Of a DNA stretch of 39,599 bases, positions 27,746-36,655 are shown in pieces. The stretch lies in the NCBI GenBank assembly GCA_016283275.1, contig JAEEMP010000051.1:1-39599 (forward strand), read 5' to 3'. The stretch comes from Lachnospiraceae bacterium (GTDB lineage Bacteria; Bacillota; Clostridia; Lachnospirales; Lachnospiraceae). The notes below the pieces were generated by a model that did no database searches, was not told where the DNA came from, and saw only the letters and a program-made list of their open reading frames with translations. Each line of letters opens with the position of its first letter. Within the stretch, counting starts at the first letter, position 1. The position numbers and the translations under genes are program-made.

Positions 27746-29578
27746 ATGTATACGCAAATATCTGTGATCTTGTTTTCGGCAGCATTGTTTCTTGCCGTTA
27801 TTTTATTCCTTGCTTTAAACAGTAAGACCAGAGAAAAAGTTCTTGGTTTTGTTTTTTTGATCTCCGCTACGGGCGGAATATTATTCTACGGTCTTATCTA
27901 TGCAAAAGACAGCGTGGACTCGGTTTCGGCGGTCTTTAAAACGGTCATCGCCGTCGGAAGAATGTTTACCGGTGTCAATGATGCTCCTGCTTTAGCCAAA
28001 GTATTCGGAGACAATGTCATTATTACCGTTGTTTTCTGGGCAGTTCATTTTATGGCTTACTATTCCATAGCGGGAGCCGCCATCCTTGTTTTGGGAGAAG
28101 GTCTTTTACGACAGATCAAATTGCTACTTTTGCGTGTACGCGACATAGACCTTGTGTACGGTGTAAGTGACAAGACGGTTTCTTTTGCCGGAAAGATAGC
28201 GGGAAACAGAAAATCTTCGCTTGTATTTATAGGAAATGCCGATGCAGGTCAGATTAAATCCATAAAACAGATGGGCGGTCTTGTGTATGGTGACGCACAT
28301 GCAATGCTTCCGGATGCGGAACTGTTAAAAAGAATATATGTAAAAAAAGGAAAAAGCAGGCTTAATCTGTATGCGATCTCGGATGATATCGATTCAAACC
28401 TTGATTATGCGGAAGGATTGTTAAAGGTTCTTGAAGCCGAAGAGATCCTCCCCGAACAGACAAAACTTGTACTTTTGGGCAGGGAAGAAATTGCGGGCGG
28501 AGAATATCAGGCTTATAACGATAAATACGGTTACGGCACTGTAAGAGTATTTGAAAAATCCGAGCTTCTCGCAAGACTCCTTATTAAGTCCTATCCGATC
28601 GTCGATACGGTTAAGTTTGATGAAACCGGAAAAGCGACCAATGATGTCAACGCGCTGCTGGTCGGTTTCGGAAAGACCGGTCAGGAGATATTGAAAAAGA
28701 TCATTGCAAACGGCCAGTTTGAAGGCAGCAATTTTTCGGCTCACATTTTCGATCCCAATATCAATTCGATCGACGGTTTCTTTAACTTCCATTATTCGCC
28801 TATGCTTAAGAATTATAATCTTTCTTTTGTGGCGAAAGGCGGCCGCAGCAGGGAATTTTGTGATTATGTAAAAGAAAACGCATTAAATATATCATACATC
28901 GTGGTATGTGTGGGCAATGAGCGCTTAGGACGCGAGATCTCCGTTGAGATCATGGATCTTCTTAAGCGATTCGGCGTGCGTATGCCCGTATATCACTGTA
29001 TCAAAGAAGATATTTACAGGTATGAGCCGTCCGGCAAAAGCGACTGTGTCACCATATATGACGATGATATCTTATTTAATGACAGGCTCGATGAATTTGC
29101 AATGGAGATCAATCATTTCTATTGCGGAAATGACGAGATAAAGGAAAAACAGTGGAAAAAACTCGATTACTTCAGCCGCATGAGCTCTCGTGCAAGTGCC
29201 GACTTCCTTGAAACTTTCCTTGACCGCCAGGGCATAAAGGACGGAACCATTCCGGAAGAAAAGGCTTGGAATTTTGCAAAGACCGAGCATTTAAGGTGGA
29301 ATGCTTTCCACTTTACAATGGGATTTTCGCTTATGCCGGACGAGGAGCTTAACAAGAGGATCGAGGAATATAAGACAGACAATAAAATAAGGATCACAAA
29401 CAACAAAGCGAAAAGACATCATGCATGTCTTACTGACTGGGACGATCTTGACAGGCTTTCAAAGCTTGTGACGGACGCAACAGGCAAGGAGACCGATTAC
29501 AAACAGATGGATCTTGAAAACATAAAGGCAGTAGCGGGACTTTTAAAGGAAAAACAGGGACATTCGATAAAAGGGTAA
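27746..29578 (+). CDS. Membrane protein with Rossmann-like (TrkA-N-type) domains and a C-terminal RyR repeat
   Basis: This 610-aa protein is probably an ion-channel-related sensor. It has about three N-terminal TM segments (near 5-24, 34-52, 93-118) but no TVGYG selectivity filter. The cytoplasmic part has two Rossmann-like regions. The second starts VNALLVGFGKTGQEILKKI near residue 303, with the GxGxxG nucleotide-binding pattern. The last 100 residues resemble a ryanodine-receptor repeat: EHLRWNAFHFTMGF near 514, then RHHACLTDWDDL and DYKQMD. That repeat is more divergent than the one in the next gene. The ribosome site is AAGGGG. It ends 4 nt before the channel gene, so the two products may assemble together. 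Confidence 0.72.
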   Translation: MYTQISVILFSAALFLAVILFLALNSKTREKVLGFVFLISATGGILFYGLIYAKDSVDSVSAVFKTVIAVGRMFTGVNDAPALAKVFGDNVIITVVFWAVHFMAYYSIAGAAILVLGEGLLRQIKLLLLRVRDIDLVYGVSDKTVSFAGKIAGNRKSSLVFIGNADAGQIKSIKQMGGLVYGDAHAMLPDAELLKRIYVKKGKSRLNLYAISDDIDSNLDYAEGLLKVLEAEEILPEQTKLVLLGREEIAGGEYQAYNDKYGYGTVRVFEKSELLARLLIKSYPIVDTVKFDETGKATNDVNALLVGFGKTGQEILKKIIANGQFEGSNFSAHIFDPNINSIDGFFNFHYSPMLKNYNLSFVAKGGRSREFCDYVKENALNISYIVVCVGNERLGREISVEIMDLLKRFGVRMPVYHCIKEDIYRYEPSGKSDCVTIYDDDILFNDRLDEFAMEINHFYCGNDEIKEKQWKKLDYFSRMSSRASADFLETFLDRQGIKDGTIPEEKAWNFAKTEHLRWNAFHFTMGFSLMPDEELNKRIEEYKTDNKIRITNNKAKRHHACLTDWDDLDRLSKLVTDATGKETDYKQMDLENIKAVAGLLKEKQGHSIKG

Positions 29579-29582
29579 TGCA

Positions 29583-31166
29583 ATGAACAAAAAGACAAAC
29601 AAAGCATTAATCTGGACAATATCAATAATAGTTTTTTATGCTGTACTTCTTGTTCTTTTGGTGGTATTCGAAAGAGCGGGAAATCCCGATGAAACGGTCA
29701 TTACAACATTTTACAATGCGATATGGTATCTTCTTGTGACCATAACCACAGTCGGTTACGGAGATATGACCCCGATGACTCCGTGGGGACGTGTTATCGG
29801 TGTGATCTTAATGCTTTCAAGTGCAGGGCTTTTGACATTCTTCATAGGAACTTTGTTTTCCCTGTTTTTCGGAAAACTTTTGCCAAAGTCCAAGTTATTC
29901 GGTAAAAGAAAAAAGACATGGTATATTTTTCATCCTTTTAACGATGAAACCGCAGTCCTTGCGGAAAATCTGACCGAAACCGACAAGGACGCTGCCTATA
30001 TCTTTCTGGATCCCGACGGAAACTCTCCGGGACCCGAATATAATTTAAACAACCCTATCATTACGGGTGAGTCTTTTTCGGACGTTCTTGCCATTCATAA
30101 AGGAAACCGTCCCGTAAACGTATTTTTGAGCGAGGATGACGGTTACAAAAATTTCGAACTCGGAAAAGAGATAGCAAAAGAAAACGTCAATGTATATGTA
30201 AAGACCGATTATGTCGGAAAAGATGCGACAAAGGATCTCGTTCTTTTCGACAGGTATGATTGTATAGCCAGAGATTACTGGAGAAGATTTCCGATTAATT
30301 TAAAGGGTGAGACGGTTCTTATCGTAGGAGCGGGCAAACTTGCCAGAAAGCTTTTTTCAAGAAGCATACTCACAAATGTTCTTTATGATGAGGACAGCAT
30401 TAAATACCATCTTTTCGGTGACTGGGAAAACTTTGTAAACAATCACACAAAAATGTCAGAAATTCTTTCTGTCAACGAAGATACAGGATCAAACGACTGT
30501 GTATTTTTCCACGATAAAATGTGGAATGCGGATGAGACGCTTATAAAGTCTGCGGACCGTATCATTTTCTGCGAGGATGATGAAAAAGAAAATTTCGGAC
30601 GTATTCATGAGTATAACGAATTTTTCGTAAGCAAAGCAGACGCATATGTGTATGCATCGTTTGAATTTAACGAAGGTAAGAGTTTTGGTGCGGACAGGGA
30701 TATCTTCACACCCGAGTTTGTCATGAAGCAGAATTTAAACCGCGTGGCAAGAGAGCTTAACGATCTTTATGCAGAAAGGACCGGAACCGGTACGGCATGG
30801 GACGATCTTTCGGAGTTTAAAAGGCAGTCCAATATAGCTTCTGCAGATCATATGCTCACAAAGATAAGGTATCTTCTTTCGGATGAGGTTATACACAAGA
30901 TCACTTATGACAATATAAGGCGCGCGGCAGCAGTATATGAGGGATTGAGCGAAGAAAAGAAGATCGAGTGCGAAAAACTCGAACATAAGCGCTGGAGCCG
31001 TTTTCATCTTATGAACAACTGGGAATACGACAAATCCAGAAACGACAATGAGCGAAAGCATCCTCTCATAGTGCCGTTTGATGATTTAAGCCGTGAAGAG
31101 CAGCTTAAAGACAGATCGGCATGGGAAGTGTTAAGCGACGAGGATATTCAGATTTGCTATAAGTAA
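29583..31166 (+). CDS. Two-TM potassium channel with C-terminal RyR repeat
   Basis: This 527-aa protein has a minimal K+ channel pore. TM1 is about 8-30, the pore helix carries the selectivity filter TTVGYGD (55-61), and TM2 is about 71-97. The cytoplasmic part has Rossmann-like stretches, including ETVLIVGAGKLARKLF near 240, comparable to RCK/TrkA-N domains but divergent. The C terminus (about 455-520) is a clear RyR repeat: LEHKRWSRFHLMNNWEY, then RKHPLIVPFDDLSREEQLKD. In animals such repeats occur only in ryanodine receptors. In prokaryotes they have been proposed to sense nucleotide-derived ligands. A ligand-gated K+ channel is the best guess. Confidence 0.82.
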   Translation: MNKKTNKALIWTISIIVFYAVLLVLLVVFERAGNPDETVITTFYNAIWYLLVTITTVGYGDMTPMTPWGRVIGVILMLSSAGLLTFFIGTLFSLFFGKLLPKSKLFGKRKKTWYIFHPFNDETAVLAENLTETDKDAAYIFLDPDGNSPGPEYNLNNPIITGESFSDVLAIHKGNRPVNVFLSEDDGYKNFELGKEIAKENVNVYVKTDYVGKDATKDLVLFDRYDCIARDYWRRFPINLKGETVLIVGAGKLARKLFSRSILTNVLYDEDSIKYHLFGDWENFVNNHTKMSEILSVNEDTGSNDCVFFHDKMWNADETLIKSADRIIFCEDDEKENFGRIHEYNEFFVSKADAYVYASFEFNEGKSFGADRDIFTPEFVMKQNLNRVARELNDLYAERTGTGTAWDDLSEFKRQSNIASADHMLTKIRYLLSDEVIHKITYDNIRRAAAVYEGLSEEKKIECEKLEHKRWSRFHLMNNWEYDKSRNDNERKHPLIVPFDDLSREEQLKDRSAWEVLSDEDIQICYK

Positions 31167-31205
31167 GAGTTTATGTATCGGTGGGGACTGATCGGGAGAT
31201 AAATC

Positions 31206-34157
31206 ATGTATTGTGAAAAATGCGGAGCATTAAATGCGGACGGAGCAAGATGGTGCGGAAAATGCGGTGCTTCTCTGCATAAAGGACCGGATGTTTTTAT
31301 CAGTTATTCCACAAAAAACAAAAATGTAGCCGATGTGATAGTATCGAATTTTGAAAACAAAGGCATCAAATGCTGGTATGCGCCCAGAGATATATTACCC
31401 GGAGAAGAATGGGTAACTGCAATAAGGCGCGGGCTTGAGGCCTCTTCTGTTTTGGTGCTTATTTATACCGACGAGTCCAATAATTCAAGACAGGTCATGA
31501 ATGAGATCGCCTTAGGTTTTAACCTGGGTAAGACGATTGTTCCGTTCAAACTGACCGAAAGCATGATGAGCAGCGAACTTGAATATTATCTTACGAGAGT
31601 TCACTGGCTTGATGCGTTAAGTAAGCCGTTAAGCAAAAATGTAGATCAGCTCAGGGAGTATGTTACCACAATTTTAAACTCCCCTTCAGAATTAGCCGGA
31701 AATGTTCAGGCAATATCAAATTCCGTTCCCGCAAAAAGGAAAAAGCCTTTAATATTAGGATGTGTTGCCGCGGCAGCAGTATTGATACTTGCAGCCGTCT
31801 TGTTCTTTGCCCTTAAAACCCCGAACGGCGATAAGCTAATGAAACTCGGCTATGAGGCTTATAATTCCGAATATCACGGGATCGAGGACAATCAAAAGGC
31901 AGCCGGATATTTTGAGAAGGCAGCACAAAAGGGAAAGAAGGATGCATATTATTACCTTGGCGGATTGGATTTAAGAAAATACGATTATGCATCCGCAATA
32001 GAGCACTACAATGAAGGGATAGATAAAGGAAGCGAGCTTTCAAAGGTAGGCCTTGCCGCGATCTACATTAACGGAAAAGGAACACCGTTTGATCTTGTCA
32101 AAGCACAGGCTCTTCTAAATGATGCTTCGAGTAAAGGGTGTAAAGAGGCAGATTTTTATCTTGGGTACCTTACGCAAAACGGCATGAACGGGATCGAGAC
32201 CGACGGAAACAAAGCCATATCATATTATGAGAGCGCAAAAGAGAGTGGGGATTCCGACATCGAAGCACTGGCTTTAAAATCCATAGGTGATATATACAGA
32301 TATGGAACGGGCGGAGTTGATGAAAACAGCGATACCGCCATAGAGTATTACGAAAAACTTCCCGATATCAATCCTTATTATACCGGAGCGTCCAATTATT
32401 CGATAGGCGGCGTATTTGAGGCAAAAAACGAGATGGTATATGCTGCCGATTATTATAAGGAAGCACTTAAGTTTTATGAAGCGGCATCCGAAGCGGGAGA
32501 CGGACTTTCCTCAAACTCCGCAGCAGTCATGTATTCAAGGGGTCTCGGCACAAAAGTCGACAATGAAAAGGCCGCCGAATATTTCAGAAAAGCTGCCGAT
32601 GCAGGTAATACCGAAGCCATGAGAAATGTCGGTATCACGTATACGACCGGTAAATACGGATATACGGTGGATTATGAAAAGGCCAAAGAATGGTATCAGA
32701 AATCCATAGATGCGGGTAACGCTTCCGCAATGGAAGACATGGGAGACATCTATTTCTACGGGCAGGGTCTTGAAAAGCCCGATTACAATTCTGCCCGCCA
32801 GTGGTACGAAAAGAGTGCTGTGTACGGAAACAACAGTGCAATGTACTGGCTTGGAAGGATGTATGAAGACGGATACGGAGTGGAAGTCGATTACGATATT
32901 GCAAGGGAATGGTACGAAAAGGCAGTTGCTGCAGGCAGCAGCGATGCACTTAATGCCATAGGAGTTATGTATGCAAAAGGTGAGATCACTGAAAACGGTG
33001 AGCCTGATTATGTAACGGCAACAGAGTGGTACAAAAAAGCCGCCAACGCGGGCAGCGATATAGCCATGAATAATCTGGGAAGCGTCTATTATAAGGGATT
33101 CATCGGAACTCCGGATTATAATGAAGCACAAAAATGGTATCTAAAAGGGTCGGCAGAAGGAAATACCGATTCAACGTTCAATTTAGGCGATATGGAAATG
33201 AACGGCTGTATATCGGGAACCCCTGATTACGAAGAAGCGATAAAATGGTTTGAAAAGGCGGCGGATGCCGATGAAAATGAGGATGCGATCGTATATCTCG
33301 GAACAATTTATGAAAACGGATACCTGGGAGAAGCGGATTATGAAACCGCACTAAAATGGTATGAGCGCGGTATAAATGCAGGATCGGTATATTGTATGAG
33401 ATCCGCGGGAGATCTGTATTATTACGCAAAACTTTCTTCAAAACCCGATTACAAAAAGGCACTTGAATATTATGAAATGGCCGCGGATGCAGGTTATACA
33501 ACCGCGATGCGTATAATCGCTAGTTATTACATGTACGATGCAAAGAATCCCGATTATGAAGAAGCGATCGGATGGTTTAAGAAGGCTGTAGATGCGGGAG
33601 ATCACAGGGCAGCATATTTCCTCGGAAGTATTTATTATCACGGTGAGTTCACTGAAACCAACTACAACGAAGCAAGAAAGCTTTTTGAAAAGGCGATCGA
33701 AGGCGAGACCGATCCGGAAATTCTGGAAAACGCATATTTCTGCCTCGGTATCATATACGGAGATGCATTGGGAGATACCAAAAAAGATGTAAAAAAGGCA
33801 ATAGCTTACTTTGAAGCCGGAGCGGCAACCGAGACAGAAACAAGCGCGGAATGTCTGTTTTGTCTGGGCCACATTTATTATAACTCCGTCCAATATGCGA
33901 TCACCGATCCAAATTCCGACCAAATCGCATTTAACTATTTTAAAGAAAGCGCCGAGGCAGGATATGCTTCGTCAATGCTCATGATGGGAGATATGTACCG
34001 TGACGGAAGATATGTCAAAAAGGATTACGAACAAGCTCTTTCCTGGTATGAGCAAGCCTATTCATCGGACAAAGAACGTGCCAAAGAACGGATAAAGATC
34101 CTCGTCGACATGAAAGCAGTTCCGGCTTCTAAAGTATCCGAATACTTAAACGACTGA
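31206..34157 (+). CDS. Zinc-ribbon, TIR and Sel1-repeat membrane protein
   Basis: This 983-aa protein has an N-terminal zinc ribbon (Cys3, Cys6, Cys17, Cys20). A TIR domain follows (about 28-150), with DVFISYSTKN, the BB-loop-like PRDILPGEEW and LVLIYTDESNNS. Glu100 lies six residues after Ser94, as in the SxWCxxE motif of NAD-cleaving TIRs, though the W and C are replaced. One TM segment (about 180-201) preceded by KRKK would keep the TIR inside. About 20 Sel1 repeats (205-975; AxxWYxKAxxAG type) would then be outside. It follows the K+ channel by 39 nt and ends at a strong terminator. NADase activity is possible but unproven. Confidence 0.85.
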   Translation: MYCEKCGALNADGARWCGKCGASLHKGPDVFISYSTKNKNVADVIVSNFENKGIKCWYAPRDILPGEEWVTAIRRGLEASSVLVLIYTDESNNSRQVMNEIALGFNLGKTIVPFKLTESMMSSELEYYLTRVHWLDALSKPLSKNVDQLREYVTTILNSPSELAGNVQAISNSVPAKRKKPLILGCVAAAAVLILAAVLFFALKTPNGDKLMKLGYEAYNSEYHGIEDNQKAAGYFEKAAQKGKKDAYYYLGGLDLRKYDYASAIEHYNEGIDKGSELSKVGLAAIYINGKGTPFDLVKAQALLNDASSKGCKEADFYLGYLTQNGMNGIETDGNKAISYYESAKESGDSDIEALALKSIGDIYRYGTGGVDENSDTAIEYYEKLPDINPYYTGASNYSIGGVFEAKNEMVYAADYYKEALKFYEAASEAGDGLSSNSAAVMYSRGLGTKVDNEKAAEYFRKAADAGNTEAMRNVGITYTTGKYGYTVDYEKAKEWYQKSIDAGNASAMEDMGDIYFYGQGLEKPDYNSARQWYEKSAVYGNNSAMYWLGRMYEDGYGVEVDYDIAREWYEKAVAAGSSDALNAIGVMYAKGEITENGEPDYVTATEWYKKAANAGSDIAMNNLGSVYYKGFIGTPDYNEAQKWYLKGSAEGNTDSTFNLGDMEMNGCISGTPDYEEAIKWFEKAADADENEDAIVYLGTIYENGYLGEADYETALKWYERGINAGSVYCMRSAGDLYYYAKLSSKPDYKKALEYYEMAADAGYTTAMRIIASYYMYDAKNPDYEEAIGWFKKAVDAGDHRAAYFLGSIYYHGEFTETNYNEARKLFEKAIEGETDPEILENAYFCLGIIYGDALGDTKKDVKKAIAYFEAGAATETETSAECLFCLGHIYYNSVQYAITDPNSDQIAFNYFKESAEAGYASSMLMMGDMYRDGRYVKKDYEQALSWYEQAYSSDKERAKERIKILVDMKAVPASKVSEYLND

Positions 34158-34165
34158 TAAAATTA

Positions 34166-34200
34166 CCGCCCGCAGAAATGATCCTGCGGGCGGCTTTTTT
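34166..34200. terminator. Strong terminator at the end of the TIR operon
   Basis: CCGCCCGCAG (34166-34175) pairs perfectly with CTGCGGGCGG (34184-34193) around an 8-nt loop, followed by C and a run of Ts. It lies between convergent genes and mainly serves the plus-strand operon. Confidence 0.93.
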
Positions 34201-34202
34201 TA

Positions 34203-35630
34203 CTATTTGGAATATTTCTTTGCGAGGAATCGGGACAGATTAAACTCGCGGAAAGACATATCCTCGTTTATATCGGTAAAGTGTTCGTTTATATAATCCT
34301 GCCGGATGCTTGAAAAGCGGGAGTCGTTTAAAACGAGAGGCGCGTTATCCAGACAAGTTTCATATAATATATAATTTAGGTCACTGTAGCCGTCCTTCTC
34401 AAAGAAAGAAGACTGTTCGTCGGCCAGAGAAATGTTTAAGTCCGTTACGACATAATCAAGGTGCGAGAATGCAAGCAGGATATACATTGAAAAGAAAGTG
34501 ACAAATGAAAACTTAAAGAGATTTACATTTTCACGCCAGATCTTTACGAGCAATCCCGTAAGCAGGATCGTGATTACCGCAAGTACCCAGAGTACGAGCA
34601 CTCTTAAATAGGTAAAGTAATAATACTTTATATACAATATCATTCTGAAGGCACTTGATGCCGTCATTATATATGTGCATCCGCACATGATCGAAAGGAT
34701 CGTCTTAAGGAGTTTGTTTCCCGTAAACAGTTCGATACCCACAAGCACCATCAAAAGGTTGATGATACAGATAAATAAAAGCTGGAAGAAACCGCTTCTT
34801 GCGTATTCGGCATAAGAATGTCCTTCAGGAAGGGTAAACTTTCCTATAAACAGGAATAAAATCTGGATCACGCAGAAGATCACATATATAACATCGAACA
34901 TGATACCCGCGGTAATTGCCGCAGTGGGACTGAACCTGTTTTTTTCTTTTGCCGCACCCGAATACGGAAATGTAAGAAGATGGGCTATAAGGCCGTATGC
35001 AAAGAAAAATACGATAAGCGTGAGCAATACGATTTTAAGCCAGGTCATATCGGGAAGGATAATGTTAAACAGATTGCTCCACATTTTTTTAAATACGGCA
35101 TCGGCATCCGAAAGGATGAGTATCACTATAAGCACAAAGGGAAACGTTACGGCGATCGAGATCAATACCGTTGCCCAGGGGAAGCTTGATCTTTCAGTGT
35201 CTTGCGCATTCCTTTTCATTTGCTTATAGCGTGAAAGATCTCCGATCGGAGAGAAAAATTTGGATATCGCACCCGCAAAAGCTTTGAATATATTGGCGAA
35301 AGTCTGCACAAAAGACCATTTTTCGTCAAATGCGAATTGATGCAAAGCAATGTAGATAAGGAGCGTAAACACAAAAACGATATTGAAGAAATGGATCATC
35401 GGCTTATCGGTAAGAGGCTGCGAAATGCCTATTAACGTGACGATGAGTGCGAAAAACTTCGTGTCTTTTTTCCATATAAGCGAGAACTCTTTGGTACAAA
35501 GATAAATATAACAAAGGGTTCCAATTACGAAAAAAGGGAAAGTTGCTCCACCTAAGTTCTTGTAAAGGCAAAATGAGTAAAGCGCGGCATATATGCCGGA
35601 ATAGATTGCAAGTCTTGATCTACGGTTCAT
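34203..35630 (-). CDS. DUF4173 polytopic membrane protein
   Basis: This is an integral membrane protein with about 10-12 hydrophobic segments. The ATG at 35630 (MNRRSRLAIYSG) is chosen because GAGGAGG lies 6 nt upstream, giving 475 aa; an upstream in-frame ATG overlaps that site. The DUF4173 signature is seen in LPEGHSYAEYARSGFFQLLF, after a loop linking TM helices. The last 90 residues are hydrophilic, with repeated acidic and aromatic residues. Function is unknown. It converges with the TIR operon and diverges from the fumarase genes. Confidence 0.82.
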   Translation of the reverse strand: MNRRSRLAIYSGIYAALYSFCLYKNLGGATFPFFVIGTLCYIYLCTKEFSLIWKKDTKFFALIVTLIGISQPLTDKPMIHFFNIVFVFTLLIYIALHQFAFDEKWSFVQTFANIFKAFAGAISKFFSPIGDLSRYKQMKRNAQDTERSSFPWATVLISIAVTFPFVLIVILILSDADAVFKKMWSNLFNIILPDMTWLKIVLLTLIVFFFAYGLIAHLLTFPYSGAAKEKNRFSPTAAITAGIMFDVIYVIFCVIQILFLFIGKFTLPEGHSYAEYARSGFFQLLFICIINLLMVLVGIELFTGNKLLKTILSIMCGCTYIMTASSAFRMILYIKYYYFTYLRVLVLWVLAVITILLTGLLVKIWRENVNLFKFSFVTFFSMYILLAFSHLDYVVTDLNISLADEQSSFFEKDGYSDLNYILYETCLDNAPLVLNDSRFSSIRQDYINEHFTDINEDMSFREFNLSRFLAKKYSK

Positions 35631-35762
35631 GATTAACCTCCTCATTCGGGAAACTTACAATCCCTATATATCATAGCTATATGCAAAAAAAAACCGGTTT
35701 GCGCTTTTCTTAAGAAAACCTATCGTAAATATAAAAACTGTTAAGAAATTTCCTATGAAATA

Positions 35763-35771
35763 TGCTATTAT
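35763..35771 (+). promoter_or_regulatory. Probable extended -10 promoter for the fumarase operon
   Basis: TGCTATTAT at 35763-35771 is an extended -10 element, 32 nt before the start codon. A weak -35-like TTAAGA is at 35741-35746, 19 nt before the -10 hexamer. Two perfect palindromes lie upstream, AAACCGGTTT (35691-35700) and TTTTCTTAAGAAAA (35705-35718), which could bind a regulator. Confidence 0.5.
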
Positions 35772-35802
35772 GATTCATAGTTGAATTTTGAGAGGGAAAT
35801 CC

Positions 35803-36645
35803 ATGAGAGAGATATCTGTGGAAAAAGTTACCGAAGCGGTAAAGAAGATGTGCATAGATGCAAACTACTATCCGGCACCCGATATAAAGTGTGCCATGGA
35901 TAAGGCATGCGTCGAGGAAAGATCCGAGCTTGGAAGGCTTATACTTAAACAGCTTGAGGATAATTTAAAGATTGCCGGCGAAGATATGATACCAATATGC
36001 CAGGATACAGGCATGGCGGTCGTGTTTATAAAAGTCGGCCAGGATGTGCATTTTATAAACGGCTCGTTAGAAGATGCGATAAACGAAGGCGTAAGACAGG
36101 GTTATGTGGATGGATATTTAAGAAAGTCCGTAGTATCCGATCCTATAAAGCGTATTAACACAAAAGACAATACTCCCGCAGTCATTCATTATGAAATAGT
36201 GCCGGGCGACGAGGTTATGATCACCGTAAGTCCCAAAGGGTTCGGTTCCGAAAACATGAGCAGGGTATTCATGTTAAAGCCTGCCGATGGGATAGAGGGT
36301 GTAAAGAATGCCGTACTTACTGCCGTTAAGGATGCAGGTCCGAATGCATGTCCGCCGATGGTCGTCGGAGTAGGTATAGGCGGAACGTTTGAAAAGGCAG
36401 CTATCCTTGCAAAAGAAGCATTGTTAAGACCGGCAGGTGAGCACTCGGATATTGATTGGGTCAAAGAACTTGAGGAAGATGTACTTAAGAGTATCAATAA
36501 AACCGGCATAGGTCCGGGCGGTCTCGGCGGAAGCACAACGGCATTTTCGGTAAGAGCGCTTACTTATCCCACTCACATAGCGGGATTACCGGTCGCAGTC
36601 AACATCTGCTGTCATGTAAACCGTCATGTTACCACAGTCATATAG
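35803..36645 (+). CDS. Iron-sulfur fumarate hydratase (class I), alpha subunit
   Basis: This is the alpha chain of a two-subunit class I fumarase/tartrate dehydratase, which interconverts fumarate and malate using a [4Fe-4S] cluster. The ATG at 35803 has GAGAGGGA just upstream and is preferred over a TTG 15 nt earlier, giving 280 aa. Cysteines expected to hold the cluster lie in PICQDTGMAVVF, NACPPMVVGVGIGG and NICCHVNRH. GPGGLGGSTTAFSV is another family block. The beta gene follows in the same operon. Substrate could be fumarate or tartrate; fumarate is more usual in anaerobic Clostridia. Confidence 0.92.
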   Translation: MREISVEKVTEAVKKMCIDANYYPAPDIKCAMDKACVEERSELGRLILKQLEDNLKIAGEDMIPICQDTGMAVVFIKVGQDVHFINGSLEDAINEGVRQGYVDGYLRKSVVSDPIKRINTKDNTPAVIHYEIVPGDEVMITVSPKGFGSENMSRVFMLKPADGIEGVKNAVLTAVKDAGPNACPPMVVGVGIGGTFEKAAILAKEALLRPAGEHSDIDWVKELEEDVLKSINKTGIGPGGLGGSTTAFSVRALTYPTHIAGLPVAVNICCHVNRHVTTVI

Positions 36646-36655
36646 GAGGTTGAAA

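Noticed and set aside
32535-33131. Long antisense open frame (198 codons) inside the TIR-Sel1 gene
   Set aside because: It is a shadow of the repetitive Sel1 coding sequence. It has no recognisable domain or ribosome site.
31838-34130. Direct DNA repeats in the Sel1 region
   Set aside because: The periodicity is at protein level (Sel1 units); the DNA copies are too diverged to be a tandem repeat array.
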